Source of the DNA: a virus
IMG/VR virus record: IMGVR_UViG_3300042691_023625
Coordinates: 1-40,356 of that record
Length of the DNA stretch: 40,356 nucleotides
Direction: 5' to 3' (one strand)
Position 1 is the first letter of the stretch, and each line of letters begins with the position of its first letter. Positions 7,317-18,121 of this stretch are shown piece after piece. The translations under genes and the position numbers were made by a program. The notes under the pieces are model-generated. The model made no database searches and was not told the origin of the DNA. It saw only the letters and a list, made by a program, of their open reading frames with translations.

Positions 7317-10300
7317 ATGGTTACAGTAACTTCAAATTCATTACTACCAAATGAAGGTTTTATAAACGATACTGTATTTACATTTGCAGTTGATAATTTT
7401 TCCGATGGATCTGTTTTTGTAAGTGTAAATTATGTTTGGGGGGATAATACGCAAAATAATGTAAAAACAATCACAACTACAAAGATTTTTAAAGAAGCAA
7501 AAAAATACAAAGTAAAAGCTACCATTTATTATAAAAAAGGAAATAAATCTTTAAATAAAATTGAATATATAAACATTAATGTAAAAAAAACTCCTGATAA
7601 AAAGTTTTTAATAACAAGAACAGTTAGAAACGAAAGTGATAAAAATTATTCAAGAGTAACAAAATTTACATTCACTCCTAATTCTGATATTTTTGGTATT
7701 GATGCAACAAATTTAAAGTATATCCAATGGAACTTTGGTAATGGTGTATTGTCAAATAAATCAATAGTGTCAGGAGCTACTTTTGATTCTGCTGGTGTTT
7801 TTAAAGTTGAAATGGTTGCATATACAAATGCAAATATAAAATATGAATATTCTGAAATAATAATTGTTGAGGAATATATAAACGACTCTATAAGGTTTTC
7901 AAAAGTACCACCACCGACATACGCAGGACATTTAAATAGATTTCCTTTTGAATTGGAAGTTACATATTCTATTACAAGTAATGATAGATATATTGATTTA
8001 TATGCCCAATTTTCAAGATCTCTTCCCCCTCTTGATGTACCTACAAAATATTCCTTTCTAAGGCCAGAATGGAGATTTTTAAATAATTCATTAGACGTAA
8101 TAAAAGAAGTAAAAGTAATAAAGGATATAGATGCGATTAAAGTAAATGAATATGGTGAAGAAATAAAGAATATAAAAGTAGAACTTCCCATGACAGATGG
8201 AAGTGTATCAATTCTATATTCAGAGGAATATAAAGCTGGTATAACAGTAGGAACAAGAGGTAGAGCAAAGTTTTATTTTGTTGATGATTGGTATAATCAA
8301 GATCAAGTTATCAATAATGAACAATATACTATTTTATGGGCTACTTTGAGAAGTGCTAATGTTATAGATAATCAAGCAAAAACAAATATTGATGGTCCTC
8401 ATCCTAGTCATGCAAATAATACAGCGCAAACATATGTTCCTTATGTAACATTATGGCGAGAACCAGAAACTATAAAATTTACAAGAAATGGAGTTAATCC
8501 TATACCAACTATTCAATGGGACGGTTCAGATATTCCTTTTATTGCAAGTGTTGGATACTTAAACCCTGAAGTAAAAGATCCACATAATACAGAAGCATCT
8601 ATAAAATTAGCAGATAGAAATGGTGGGTTTGCACATTATATACCTATATCTAAGGAAGAAGAAATACCTTTAAATCTTATTTTTTCTAATAACTTTTTAC
8701 CGGTCAGTTCTTTTTTAAAACCGAAAGAAGTTCCTTTTATAAAATATAAAGATTCTAATAATTTTTTAACAGGAGGTTATTATAAATCTACCTACGAACA
8801 AAAAAATGCTAGTACTATTAATTTATCAGCATCTATTACTTTTAATAAACCAAATCTTGAAGCTAACAATTATAATTCAATTTTATGGTTATTAAATCCA
8901 ACAAATGGTGAAGTTAATATTGCACAATATGTTTTTACTAATAATTCTATCATAGATTCTCCTCAATATTTTTATAACAATACACTAGATTCTTATAATG
9001 ATTTGTTTTCACAAAATAGAATTCCGATAAAGGGAAGTGTTAAGAAAAATCCAAACATGGATACTGTCGTATTATGGAATATCAAAACAGATATAAAAAC
9101 ATATCCTCATATATCTAGTAATTATGATAACAAAAAAAGTTTAACTGGACTTCATTCTGTTGCTTGTTTAAATTTTCCAACTTATCATGCCTGGGTTTCA
9201 GATGTTGAGTTGGATAAAATCTATAGAATAACTTCTGATGGTAAAATTTACAAAACAATAGATCTAAAAACAATAAATTTAGACATACCAAATTTAATAA
9301 AATATACTCCTGATAATTTGGTTGTTGATGGAGATTTAAATTTATTTGTTGGGTTGTCTAATGCTGGAACAATTTTAAAATTTAATGATAATGGAAATTT
9401 AATTGGTATATTAAAATTAAATAATATCATACCTATTTGTATAGATACCGATAAAGATAATAATTTATATATTAGTGGTATATATAAAAATGAAATCAAA
9501 AAAAGTGTTTTATTAAAGTATGATAATAAGTTAAAAACTCAATTATTAGTAAAACAATATAATAATATATTTTTAGGAAATATATTAGTTTCACCTGAAA
9601 ATAAAATATACGTTATTAATCATGGTCATCTTGATAAGAATTTAAAAAATATATACACAAATAATTCTTTTATAGAAGTTTTGAACACAACAAATTTTAA
9701 TTTAATTAAAAAACTTCCAATATATCCTTATCTAAAGCACATGATTTTAGATAAAATGGGAAATTTATATTTTAATCATTCTTATAGTAAAATAACTAAA
9801 ATATCTTCTAAATATTCCATATTAAAAGAATTTGAAATAAAAACCAATAAAACTAATGATACCAAAAATAAATCAATAATAGATGGTATAACTTACAATA
9901 TAAATGAAAGAATATATGTCTTAAATTCTCTTGAGAATAAAGTTCATGTTTTAAACACTTCAAATTTAAAACAAGAATCGTTTTTTTATATAAATCCAAC
10001 TAATATAGAATATAACATAGATTCCGAGGGACAAATAATAGTTCCTTATGATATAAAATATTCAAATTTTTCAAAATCATTAAAAGCAAACGGTGATTTA
10101 AATGGGTGGAAATGGTGTTACAAATACACATACTCAACTGAAACTAACGCCACAGGATCTGTAACAGGAACAAGTAAAAATATACTTTTCTCAAATAAAA
10201 ATAGTAATAAATTGTTTGTAAAAAATGAAGATTTTGATATGGGAAAATATATGTATGATTTCAGTTTTATGAGATCATTAAAAGAAAGTCCTTTTTTATA

Positions 10301-11627
10301 TAATAATAAATTTTATGATGCTGAAATTGTTTCTGAAGTTTCTTCCGAGGCAAATAGAAAAATAAGAGAATTAGAAAAAGAACTTAATAACGTTATTAAT
10401 TCTTCTAGCAAAGACGAACAATTAGAAAGTTATTTAAATGACGAAATAAAAAAATCATACGATGATTTGAACGAAATCAGATTAACAAGAACAAATAAAA
10501 AAGGATTTATCGGTTCTATTTTTGGGTCATATCCATATGAACCAAATGATTTGGGTGTATCTACGTTTTCAAAAATAGCAAATTTTGTTGATAATACCTC
10601 AGATATAGATACATGTGATATAAAACATTTATATGATATGATGTCTAAAATAGATTTTCAAGACGAAAGTTTCAAATTAAGATTTCCTGAAGGAATATCT
10701 AGAATTGTTGATTATGCATCCATATCTCCTTTTAAATTAATGGGAGTAAAGTGTAGATGTGGTGATGTATTTAAATCTAATGAGTATGGATATGGTATAT
10801 GCTCATATTGTGGAAAAGAAAAACAATCAAATAGGGGAAAGAAAATAGATAGCTTAACCTATACAGTAACTGCTGGTATTCCTATTGTTTTAAGATATAA
10901 AAATTTAGATAAAAAATACAGAAAAATAAGTACAGGCTTTATTGATAACCAAAGTATATATTCTATAACACAATTAGCTACTTCTATAGGGTTATCGGAG
11001 GAATGGAGAGTAGATTATGAATTTTACGAATATAAACCAACATCTGACGATTATTCTATATCAAATAATAGATTCGTATCTGCATTTAACACTCAACAAT
11101 TAACTGCATTTTATAGTAAAGTTAATAGCAATAGTGCAGAATTATTTGTCAATGAAATAGAAGTCCCTTTAGTTTCTAGTATATATTATGCAATAACATC
11201 ATTTAATGAATTTTCTACAGAAAGTTTCAAAGATTGGTCAATTCATATTGAAGATTTAAAAACAAAGACAATTTTAAATTTTAACTCTTCTTATAGTGTA
11301 AACTTATCGTCTGCTTTTTATTATATAGAGACATCTGCTCTTTCTGTACCAATAACGGATTTATATATATTAGATGAAAAATTAATAGAAATAAAACAAT
11401 TTAAAGATTACAACAAACATACATTTATTGTTAATAAATTATCAGCAATTAAATATAAACAATTTATAAAATTAGATGAGAAATATAGGGTAGAAAATTT
11501 TGTGGATTGGGATAATCCACAAACAACAATTAAAGTAAATTCTAATCAAAATACTTGGTATTCTACTAATGGAATATTTGAGAGAATGATAAATTATGAA
11601 CTTCAAAAAGGATTGGGTATAATTTAA
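7317..11627 (+). CDS. Giant baseplate/tail protein with PKD, beta-propeller and zinc-ribbon regions (gp7 position)
   Basis: A 1436-residue virion protein directly after gp6, where T4 carries gp7 (about 1030 aa); a wedge role is likely but inferred. Seen in order: a PKD-like domain with VWGDN (about 40-44), a second PKD-like domain with QWNFGNG (about 140), a long beta-rich part, then about 614-930 a run of NHL/propeller-like blades (repeats of the type NLVVDGDLNLFVGLSNAGT, VSPENKIYVINHG). Next is a short coiled coil (about 1010-1060: RKIRELEKELNNVI), a helical segment around SDIDTCDIKHLYDMMSKIDF (about 1098-1117), a zinc ribbon CRC...CSYCG (about 1142-1165), and a beta-rich C-terminus. No signal peptide. 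The helical plus zinc-ribbon part is the best candidate for the conserved core. Confidence 0.75.
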   Translation: MVTVTSNSLLPNEGFINDTVFTFAVDNFSDGSVFVSVNYVWGDNTQNNVKTITTTKIFKEAKKYKVKATIYYKKGNKSLNKIEYININVKKTPDKKFLITRTVRNESDKNYSRVTKFTFTPNSDIFGIDATNLKYIQWNFGNGVLSNKSIVSGATFDSAGVFKVEMVAYTNANIKYEYSEIIIVEEYINDSIRFSKVPPPTYAGHLNRFPFELEVTYSITSNDRYIDLYAQFSRSLPPLDVPTKYSFLRPEWRFLNNSLDVIKEVKVIKDIDAIKVNEYGEEIKNIKVELPMTDGSVSILYSEEYKAGITVGTRGRAKFYFVDDWYNQDQVINNEQYTILWATLRSANVIDNQAKTNIDGPHPSHANNTAQTYVPYVTLWREPETIKFTRNGVNPIPTIQWDGSDIPFIASVGYLNPEVKDPHNTEASIKLADRNGGFAHYIPISKEEEIPLNLIFSNNFLPVSSFLKPKEVPFIKYKDSNNFLTGGYYKSTYEQKNASTINLSASITFNKPNLEANNYNSILWLLNPTNGEVNIAQYVFTNNSIIDSPQYFYNNTLDSYNDLFSQNRIPIKGSVKKNPNMDTVVLWNIKTDIKTYPHISSNYDNKKSLTGLHSVACLNFPTYHAWVSDVELDKIYRITSDGKIYKTIDLKTINLDIPNLIKYTPDNLVVDGDLNLFVGLSNAGTILKFNDNGNLIGILKLNNIIPICIDTDKDNNLYISGIYKNEIKKSVLLKYDNKLKTQLLVKQYNNIFLGNILVSPENKIYVINHGHLDKNLKNIYTNNSFIEVLNTTNFNLIKKLPIYPYLKHMILDKMGNLYFNHSYSKITKISSKYSILKEFEIKTNKTNDTKNKSIIDGITYNINERIYVLNSLENKVHVLNTSNLKQESFFYINPTNIEYNIDSEGQIIVPYDIKYSNFSKSLKANGDLNGWKWCYKYTYSTETNATGSVTGTSKNILFSNKNSNKLFVKNEDFDMGKYMYDFSFMRSLKESPFLYNNKFYDAEIVSEVSSEANRKIRELEKELNNVINSSSKDEQLESYLNDEIKKSYDDLNEIRLTRTNKKGFIGSIFGSYPYEPNDLGVSTFSKIANFVDNTSDIDTCDIKHLYDMMSKIDFQDESFKLRFPEGISRIVDYASISPFKLMGVKCRCGDVFKSNEYGYGICSYCGKEKQSNRGKKIDSLTYTVTAGIPIVLRYKNLDKKYRKISTGFIDNQSIYSITQLATSIGLSEEWRVDYEFYEYKPTSDDYSISNNRFVSAFNTQQLTAFYSKVNSNSAELFVNEIEVPLVSSIYYAITSFNEFSTESFKDWSIHIEDLKTKTILNFNSSYSVNLSSAFYYIETSALSVPITDLYILDEKLIEIKQFKDYNKHTFIVNKLSAIKYKQFIKLDEKYRVENFVDWDNPQTTIKVNSNQNTWYSTNGIFERMINYELQKGLGII

Positions 11628-11637
11628 GGTTAATAAT

Positions 11638-11649
11638 ACTAATTATAAT
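11638..11649 (+). promoter_or_regulatory. ACTAATTATAAT motif before a structural gene
   Basis: The dodecamer ACTAATTATAAT lies 9 bases before the ATG at 11659 and recurs exactly at 18108-18119 before the ATG at 18122. It may be a variant of the ACTAAATATA late-promoter-like motif found at 31099 and 39550. Confidence 0.3.
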
Positions 11650-11658
11650 GTAATATAA

Positions 11659-14600
11659 ATGAATCCATACATCGTAACAACATCAGGAACATGGCCAAAT
11701 GAACGATATTTGTTTACTATAGATAGAGATGTTGTTGATTATAGATATTCTTTGCTTCCTATACATTCTATTTTTTCTCCTTATTATTGCGAAGATAATA
11801 CATATACAAAAATAACGTTCAATCCCGCTGGATTAAATACAAATTTAATAGGTCTTAGTTCTAATAAACCTTTGGTTTATACTCAAAATGATTATGAACT
11901 AAATGCCGATTTAACATCTAACATATTAACATTTTCTTGGAATCCATCTGCATTTAGAAAAAATAATTATGGTAATATTTTAGGATCTATTATGTTACAA
12001 ACATCTGAGAATATTTTTTTCGGATTAGTTTCATACCCATCTCAATTGTTTTTATATCCAACGTCTTGTGAGGTTTTAAATGACAATGGAAATAAATCAT
12101 ATGTTCTTAAAACATCAACAGTTTTACTAAGTTCTGATTATTTTCAATTTATAGATCCTTTTTATAGTGAAAAGGTAAAACAAGGACATAGTGAATTTAT
12201 TTCAAAAACACCACAGAATTTTATATCATTTAGTTCTTCTAACATAACAAATATAATGTATAGTTTGTCTGGAAACATAACCAGAGGAAACAATCAAATT
12301 GTAAAATTTACAGATAATTATAATCCAATTTTTTATAGAAGTCTATTAGAGAAAAATGGTTGTAAAATTAGACCAGACACTTGTAGATTATCTTATTTTA
12401 TAAAATTTATAGATTATTTTTCTACGGATAACACTATTAGAGAGATAGGTGAAGAATATGATGATTTTTTAAGTTATCCAGATAATTCTTTGATTAGTGG
12501 ATACATTTTAGACCAAAATAGTATAAACAAAACACTAACCTTTCAACTACTTCAATCATCTTTAGATAGTAATTTGTCTTTAGAAAATTCTGCGAATTGT
12601 GTTTTAAGTTCTATATTAAATTTTGATACAGGAGTTTTCATTTATCAAAATTTCGGAAAAAGGGATTTAAATTATCCTGATTATATGTTTACACCAATAT
12701 CAGGAATTCCTAATACGTCTATCTCTTTGCGATATATAGCAGAAGCACCGTTCATATCAGATAATGAAACAATAATGTCAAGTGTTTGCTCATTATCTAG
12801 TCCATCTTCTTTTTCTATTAATTTAAATTCGCCTATATTAGTTTCAACTCATAATAATTATGTAAGTTGGCACACTAAATATCCTCCATACTATTATTCA
12901 TTTAAAAATTCTTATAAAGATTCGTCCAATGTTTTTAATTATGAAAATGTTAATAATTTAAATTTTTATTTATCATCAACTGTTATTAGAAATATTAATA
13001 ATCTAACAAGTGAAGATTTTAGAGAACATTTCGCTGAAATAGATTTATATACAAGTATATATTCTGATTATGATATAATAGAACTTCCTTTACAAGATTA
13101 TGGTCATAATGACTATATTAAATTTAGTATAGAAAATAAAAGAACTACTTTTAATAAAAATAAAATTAAAGCATTTATTCTCTATTCAGACAGTCAAATT
13201 AATACTGAAAATGGTACAGTAATACAAGAGTATGATATAATAAATTCTCCATATGTTCCAGCTATTTCAGGTACATATCTAAGAATAAGATATGACTTAG
13301 ATTCGGGTGGTACTAATTTAACAATAAAACCATCTGTTTTAACAAAAGTAGGTGATTTTGATGCTTATTGGGCAACAACTTTTGATGTTGGATCTAATTA
13401 TTTTGTAAGAAATTCATTTTTACTTCCAAATATAACCATTTTAAATCAAAATATTTCTAGTGTAACCTTATCGATAGCAAGATTAACTAGCGAAAGTTCT
13501 GGGTTTGGTTTAAATTTAATAGGTAGTGAAATAGTTTGGAATATACAAGGTGAAAATACCGACGATTTTGTAATAAAAAATGTAACTCCTGTTGATATTG
13601 GTCCTTTTAGTTTTTTAAATAAAAACGAAAAATATCCATTTGATTATACAAATCAAATACAAATAACAGGAGTATCTAATAAAGAATTTATTGTTAGTTT
13701 ATCTTCTGTTTTATATGAAAATATAAATTCAATAACAATACCTGCTAATTATTTTGATTTATATATTGAAAATAAAATATTTATTGATCATGAAGAAATA
13801 GATAATAACAATAAAATAAAACTATTAAAAATAAATTGTAAGGTTCCTATTTTAAATAAAATTTATGACCTTAATTCTGGATCAAATCTTTTCTGGAAAT
13901 GGTCTTATAATAATATAGAAGATATTACCCCGGTAACTGCTCTAATAGTTCCTCCAGAATTAACAATTAATAGTTTAGAAGACTTTTTTTATTTTAATGA
14001 AATTTTTGAATTTCCTATATATGAAGAAAATTCAATTTCAAACTCAAATTTAATAAGCAGTGTTTATTTTTTGATAGAAACGGATTATACATTAACAGAA
14101 GAATCAATACCTTTTGATGTTTCTGTTGAAGTATATGATTTAGGTGAAATTTATAATGGAAATAAAACAATACAAATAAATACGTATCCAAATCCTATAA
14201 TATTTAGTACAAATATTTCAGTATATTATCCAAATTTTGAAACTGTTCCTTTGTTAAATACAAATGATAATTTGAATTCATTTACAAGGCCACCAAATGG
14301 TACAAATTATTTTGCATTTAATGCATCTAATTTAAACTCATTAAATACGTCTATATCTTCTTTGAAATGGATTTTTGAAACAAAAGTTTCACCTGCTTCT
14401 GCATTAAATTCATCATACTATATAAATGAAACTATAACATTAGTTCCAGATTCATCTGGATCATACAATCCAATACTTTTTAAAGATTTAAATTCATATT
14501 ATTATGAGGAAAACGAATATAAAAACCTTGAATATATAAATGGATTAACTTCTGCAATTTTAACACAAACAGATGTAGATTTACTTTGTTCATATTTAAA

Positions 14601-16260
14601 TTTTGATAGATTAACAGCACTCACATCAACACTAATATCAATATCTTCTGTAGAAAATTTATCTCCATTAGCTACATCTTTATTTATTACTAGTACATCT
14701 TTTTATACATCAGCATTATTTTCGGAAAGTGATTATTTCTTTCTACAAGAAATAGATAATTTATATAAATATAATTTATATACATCTTCTGTAGATGTTC
14801 AGGAAACAATTGATGGAGATTTGTTTACTTCTAGTTATACTGTATATATTGCTGATTTTTGGTTGTCTGGTCAAAATATTATAGTTTCTGATAATCAAAC
14901 TAATATAACTAATTTTAGTTCCATAAATATTGTATCAAACCCAAATTTATTAAGCTTTTACACAACAACGAATAAAACAACATCTTTTGAGTATAAATTA
15001 TTAGAACAAAATATTCAAAAGGAAGCATACTTTGAAACAGATGTAACATTAAAAGCAGAAAATGTATCAATTTTAAATTGGAATAATCTTTATGATTTCG
15101 AAACAAAGGCTAAAATAGTTATTACAACTGAATTAGAATTTACAACATATCCTGATATTTTTACTATACCTAAACATATATGGGTTCCTAAATGGAGATC
15201 TAATACTTTAGGAGAATCGTGGTCAAAGAAAACTGAAAAATTTGTTACAGTTTTAGATGGTTACGATACTACATATCAATACTTTTTAACCGGAAAAACA
15301 TATGGTAATAGATTATCTTGTCAAGAATTTAATATTATTATAACCGATACTCAACTTATAGATATAAAACCAGAAGATCCAATTGAAATTATTTTTTCTG
15401 TGGGAAACGAAGAGCAAGTTTTTTTAGATGAACAATTAATAGACGGGCCGGAACAATATTCTCTGAATGCTAATGATATTTTAATTGATGATTTTAAACT
15501 ACCTTGTTATTCTGATATGTATACTGAAGGAGGAATGACTGTTTATGTTACAGCCTTTAATAGATTTTTTCCATCAAGTGGTGGTGTGACATATTATGGA
15601 ATAAACGAATTAAGTTCAACAGAAATTAGTGTTTTCAACTACCCAATAACAGCTAAAACGCATCTTAGGGAGTATGATGATGAAGGTTTTCTTGTAGGAA
15701 ATTATGTAAATTATAATCCTAGACTTTATGATTATGAACCTGTTAAGTTTAGATTTTATCCAGATGTTTCTAAATTTGATTTGGATCAAAAACGAACATT
15801 AAGAGTTAAACAAATAATAGAAGTAGACCCTGTAAATGCACCAAATTTAATACAGTTTAATGAATCAAGCGTTGTTTATGAATTAAGTTCATTATATTGG
15901 ACAGTTTCTACTGTTGTTCCTGCAACATCTAATGAGTATATAGATTTATTTGTACTAAATGTTGGTGATGCGTTTACTCCCCTAACTGTTGATGATTATG
16001 AGGTAGGTTCTTTAGTATTGACTGCATCTGCCTTGGTTTCTACCAAAATTACTCCATACACATTCAGTAACTATAGTTCTTCAGAATATACTGGTGAAAG
16101 AGATTTATGGGGTAGTGTTTATCAAGTAGCAATCGGAAATGAAGATAAACCAGAATATGAAATTCTTATTTCTAAGATAAATACAATTACATCAGGAACA
16201 GAAACAATTTCAACCTATAATGCATTATCAACACCAAACAATTATTTGCTTACAATATGA
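11659..16260 (+). CDS. Giant virion structural protein, beta-rich (1533 aa)
   Basis: Not recognised as a family. It is the longest gene in the window, rich in Ser, Asn, Thr and Tyr, with short alternating beta-strand patterns throughout and almost no helix; this composition is typical of tail decorations and fibre or baseplate periphery proteins. Opening motif TSGTWPNERYLFTIDRDVVD (9-28). Recurrent short elements ending in LTSTLISISSV, ALTSF or TSSV suggest many small beta-sandwich repeats, but I could not define a clean period. No signal peptide, membrane segment or Cys motif stands out. It lies 31 bases after the giant protein before it and overlaps the next gene by ATGA, so it belongs to the same late transcript. 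The virion role is inferred from position and composition. Confidence 0.7.
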   Translation: MNPYIVTTSGTWPNERYLFTIDRDVVDYRYSLLPIHSIFSPYYCEDNTYTKITFNPAGLNTNLIGLSSNKPLVYTQNDYELNADLTSNILTFSWNPSAFRKNNYGNILGSIMLQTSENIFFGLVSYPSQLFLYPTSCEVLNDNGNKSYVLKTSTVLLSSDYFQFIDPFYSEKVKQGHSEFISKTPQNFISFSSSNITNIMYSLSGNITRGNNQIVKFTDNYNPIFYRSLLEKNGCKIRPDTCRLSYFIKFIDYFSTDNTIREIGEEYDDFLSYPDNSLISGYILDQNSINKTLTFQLLQSSLDSNLSLENSANCVLSSILNFDTGVFIYQNFGKRDLNYPDYMFTPISGIPNTSISLRYIAEAPFISDNETIMSSVCSLSSPSSFSINLNSPILVSTHNNYVSWHTKYPPYYYSFKNSYKDSSNVFNYENVNNLNFYLSSTVIRNINNLTSEDFREHFAEIDLYTSIYSDYDIIELPLQDYGHNDYIKFSIENKRTTFNKNKIKAFILYSDSQINTENGTVIQEYDIINSPYVPAISGTYLRIRYDLDSGGTNLTIKPSVLTKVGDFDAYWATTFDVGSNYFVRNSFLLPNITILNQNISSVTLSIARLTSESSGFGLNLIGSEIVWNIQGENTDDFVIKNVTPVDIGPFSFLNKNEKYPFDYTNQIQITGVSNKEFIVSLSSVLYENINSITIPANYFDLYIENKIFIDHEEIDNNNKIKLLKINCKVPILNKIYDLNSGSNLFWKWSYNNIEDITPVTALIVPPELTINSLEDFFYFNEIFEFPIYEENSISNSNLISSVYFLIETDYTLTEESIPFDVSVEVYDLGEIYNGNKTIQINTYPNPIIFSTNISVYYPNFETVPLLNTNDNLNSFTRPPNGTNYFAFNASNLNSLNTSISSLKWIFETKVSPASALNSSYYINETITLVPDSSGSYNPILFKDLNSYYYEENEYKNLEYINGLTSAILTQTDVDLLCSYLNFDRLTALTSTLISISSVENLSPLATSLFITSTSFYTSALFSESDYFFLQEIDNLYKYNLYTSSVDVQETIDGDLFTSSYTVYIADFWLSGQNIIVSDNQTNITNFSSINIVSNPNLLSFYTTTNKTTSFEYKLLEQNIQKEAYFETDVTLKAENVSILNWNNLYDFETKAKIVITTELEFTTYPDIFTIPKHIWVPKWRSNTLGESWSKKTEKFVTVLDGYDTTYQYFLTGKTYGNRLSCQEFNIIITDTQLIDIKPEDPIEIIFSVGNEEQVFLDEQLIDGPEQYSLNANDILIDDFKLPCYSDMYTEGGMTVYVTAFNRFFPSSGGVTYYGINELSSTEISVFNYPITAKTHLREYDDEGFLVGNYVNYNPRLYDYEPVKFRFYPDVSKFDLDQKRTLRVKQIIEVDPVNAPNLIQFNESSVVYELSSLYWTVSTVVPATSNEYIDLFVLNVGDAFTPLTVDDYEVGSLVLTASALVSTKITPYTFSNYSSSEYTGERDLWGSVYQVAIGNEDKPEYEILISKINTITSGTETISTYNALSTPNNYLLTI

Positions 16261-18101
16261 GTGATTTTTTACCAATAGAAATTAGACATTTAGACCAAAC
16301 AGTTCAACCTCTTCTATCAAGCAATCTTTTTCCGATTGTAATAGGAGATGAAAATACCGGATTTGAAACAAGAGCAACTACATTAAAAGAAGTTTTCAAC
16401 TATGTTGATATAGAAAATCAAGAATCTTCAATAAATTCTTTAACTGTAGCAAATTCAGCTATTATTCAAAATTTTTTAAATGTTGGTCAAATATTTGAAA
16501 ATACCGGACATAAATTATATGTTGATGGAAATGTTTTGGTAAATGGTTCATTAAGTGCATTAAGTGGTGTTTTTTTTATATCAACAGATGTAATAAAAAC
16601 TTCATCCATGCTTTTAAGCGGTGCTTCTGGTGTTGTTTTAACAGTCCAACAACCTTTTGATTTCCCTATAGCTCAGTTTTATGATGGAACAGATATATCT
16701 TTACATATTGATGGTGAATCTGTCAGGGCCGGAAATGTCGGAGTAAAAACAATAAAACCAAATGAAGCATTTACTGTAAATGGAAATATTAGTTCAAATT
16801 CAATAATATATTCACCAAATTCTTTTATAGAAACAGCTAGTTCAAATAATTTACAAACGAATTATCTATACGTTAATGACTTTGTTAATTTAGGTACTAA
16901 AGATTATTCTTTGATAAATTTTGGAAATTCATCTTCAAATATTAACATAAATGGTAATATAACTTTAAATACTTTGTATTCGGGTGTTAGTACTGTGATA
17001 GGTAATTCTGAATCAGAGGTTTTTATAAATGGGTATCTGTTCACAAAAGAAATTTCTTCATCTGGAAATATTTATTTAAATACAAACACAGAAGATTTAT
17101 ATAATATTTCAATCGGAAATGAAAATTCTACTAATGTTATTATAGGAACAAATTTAATAAGTGGTGCTAATTTTATAGATGGCGAAATAAACATAAATTC
17201 TGGTGGTTTTAATAATACATATATTAATACAAACGAAAATGTGGGTAATGTGTATATAGGAAATAGTTTTAATAAAACCGAAATAAATTCAAATATTTTT
17301 TCTGTAAATTCTTTATTAACTAGTGATTATATATATGTAAATTTTACAGATTATGATTCATTAACAGGAACAATACAAGATATTTTATTCAATAATAATG
17401 TTGTTGTTAGTGCATTACAAGTTAATAGTTTAAATCCACAAATAACAAGTTTTGAATATAAAATATTACAAATAGTTGAGGCTCAAAATATAAACTTGAT
17501 TGATGACGTAATAAATTTAGGGAACGATGACTTCCTATTTAATATAAAAAGTTCTAATTTAAATTTAAATTCTAATAATAATATTAATATCACAACATTA
17601 TCGGGTGGAAATATAAATCTAGGTGGAGATCAGTCTTCTACAAAAATAGAAGGAGTTATCTTACAAATTAATAACGAAAATGATGGAACAGAAAAAAATA
17701 CATATATAAATAATGAAGATTTTTCTGGTCATTTATTTTTGGGCAATAATGAAAATGAATTATATATTAAAGGTAACTCTGTTTATATAAACACTGATTC
17801 ATTATTAAACACAGACACATTTATAGGAAACACTAGTGCTATAACTACAATTACAAATTTAAACATTTTAAATGGTCTTTCTGCTAGTGTAACTGAATTT
17901 TTAACATCTAACATAATATCAGATAATATAACAACACAAAATATGTTTGTTAATCAAATATCTGCAACAGGAGATATTCATACAGATGGAAAAATAAAAT
18001 ATAAATTTGAATCTTCCGCACCTATTAACACAACAAATCCTGTTTCTTGGATAGATGTTGATGTTAATGGAACTATATATAAAATGCCTCTTTATTTATA
18101 A
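16257..18101 (+). CDS. Tail-fibre-like protein with repeated beta units (614 aa)
   Basis: Probable trimeric fibre or spike. The N-terminus (HLDQTVQPLLSSNLFPIVIG, 11-30; then FETRATTLKEVFNYV) fits fibre attachment domains that read L..D.FPI....TR..T...l. The body is a run of short Asn/Gly-rich strands, repeating units such as NTYINTNENVGNVYIGN and NTYINNEDFSGHLFLGN, best explained as a beta-helix or stacked beta-hairpin shaft. The C-terminus ends in PVSWIDVDVNGTIYKMPLYL, a tip motif seen at the end of many phage and viral fibre proteins. It starts at an ATGA overlap with the giant gene upstream, giving tight coupling. Receptor binding is inferred, not shown. Confidence 0.7.
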   Translation: MSDFLPIEIRHLDQTVQPLLSSNLFPIVIGDENTGFETRATTLKEVFNYVDIENQESSINSLTVANSAIIQNFLNVGQIFENTGHKLYVDGNVLVNGSLSALSGVFFISTDVIKTSSMLLSGASGVVLTVQQPFDFPIAQFYDGTDISLHIDGESVRAGNVGVKTIKPNEAFTVNGNISSNSIIYSPNSFIETASSNNLQTNYLYVNDFVNLGTKDYSLINFGNSSSNININGNITLNTLYSGVSTVIGNSESEVFINGYLFTKEISSSGNIYLNTNTEDLYNISIGNENSTNVIIGTNLISGANFIDGEININSGGFNNTYINTNENVGNVYIGNSFNKTEINSNIFSVNSLLTSDYIYVNFTDYDSLTGTIQDILFNNNVVVSALQVNSLNPQITSFEYKILQIVEAQNINLIDDVINLGNDDFLFNIKSSNLNLNSNNNINITTLSGGNINLGGDQSSTKIEGVILQINNENDGTEKNTYINNEDFSGHLFLGNNENELYIKGNSVYINTDSLLNTDTFIGNTSAITTITNLNILNGLSASVTEFLTSNIISDNITTQNMFVNQISATGDIHTDGKIKYKFESSAPINTTNPVSWIDVDVNGTIYKMPLYL

Positions 18102-18107
18102 TTTTAC

Positions 18108-18119
18108 ACTAATTATAAT
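18108..18119 (+). promoter_or_regulatory. ACTAATTATAAT motif before a structural gene
   Basis: Second exact copy of the dodecamer also found at 11638-11649; here it is part of CACTAATTATAATA and ends 2 bases before the ATG at 18122. It sits in the largest gap among the mid-cassette genes (20 bases), so it may mark an internal late promoter. Confidence 0.3.
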
Positions 18120-18121
18120 AA

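Noticed and set aside
7646-8191. 181-codon open frame on the minus strand
   Set aside because: It lies wholly inside the giant tail gene on the other strand, has Ser/Phe/Ile-rich low-complexity residues as expected of the reverse of Asn/Lys/Tyr-rich coding DNA, and shows no motif.
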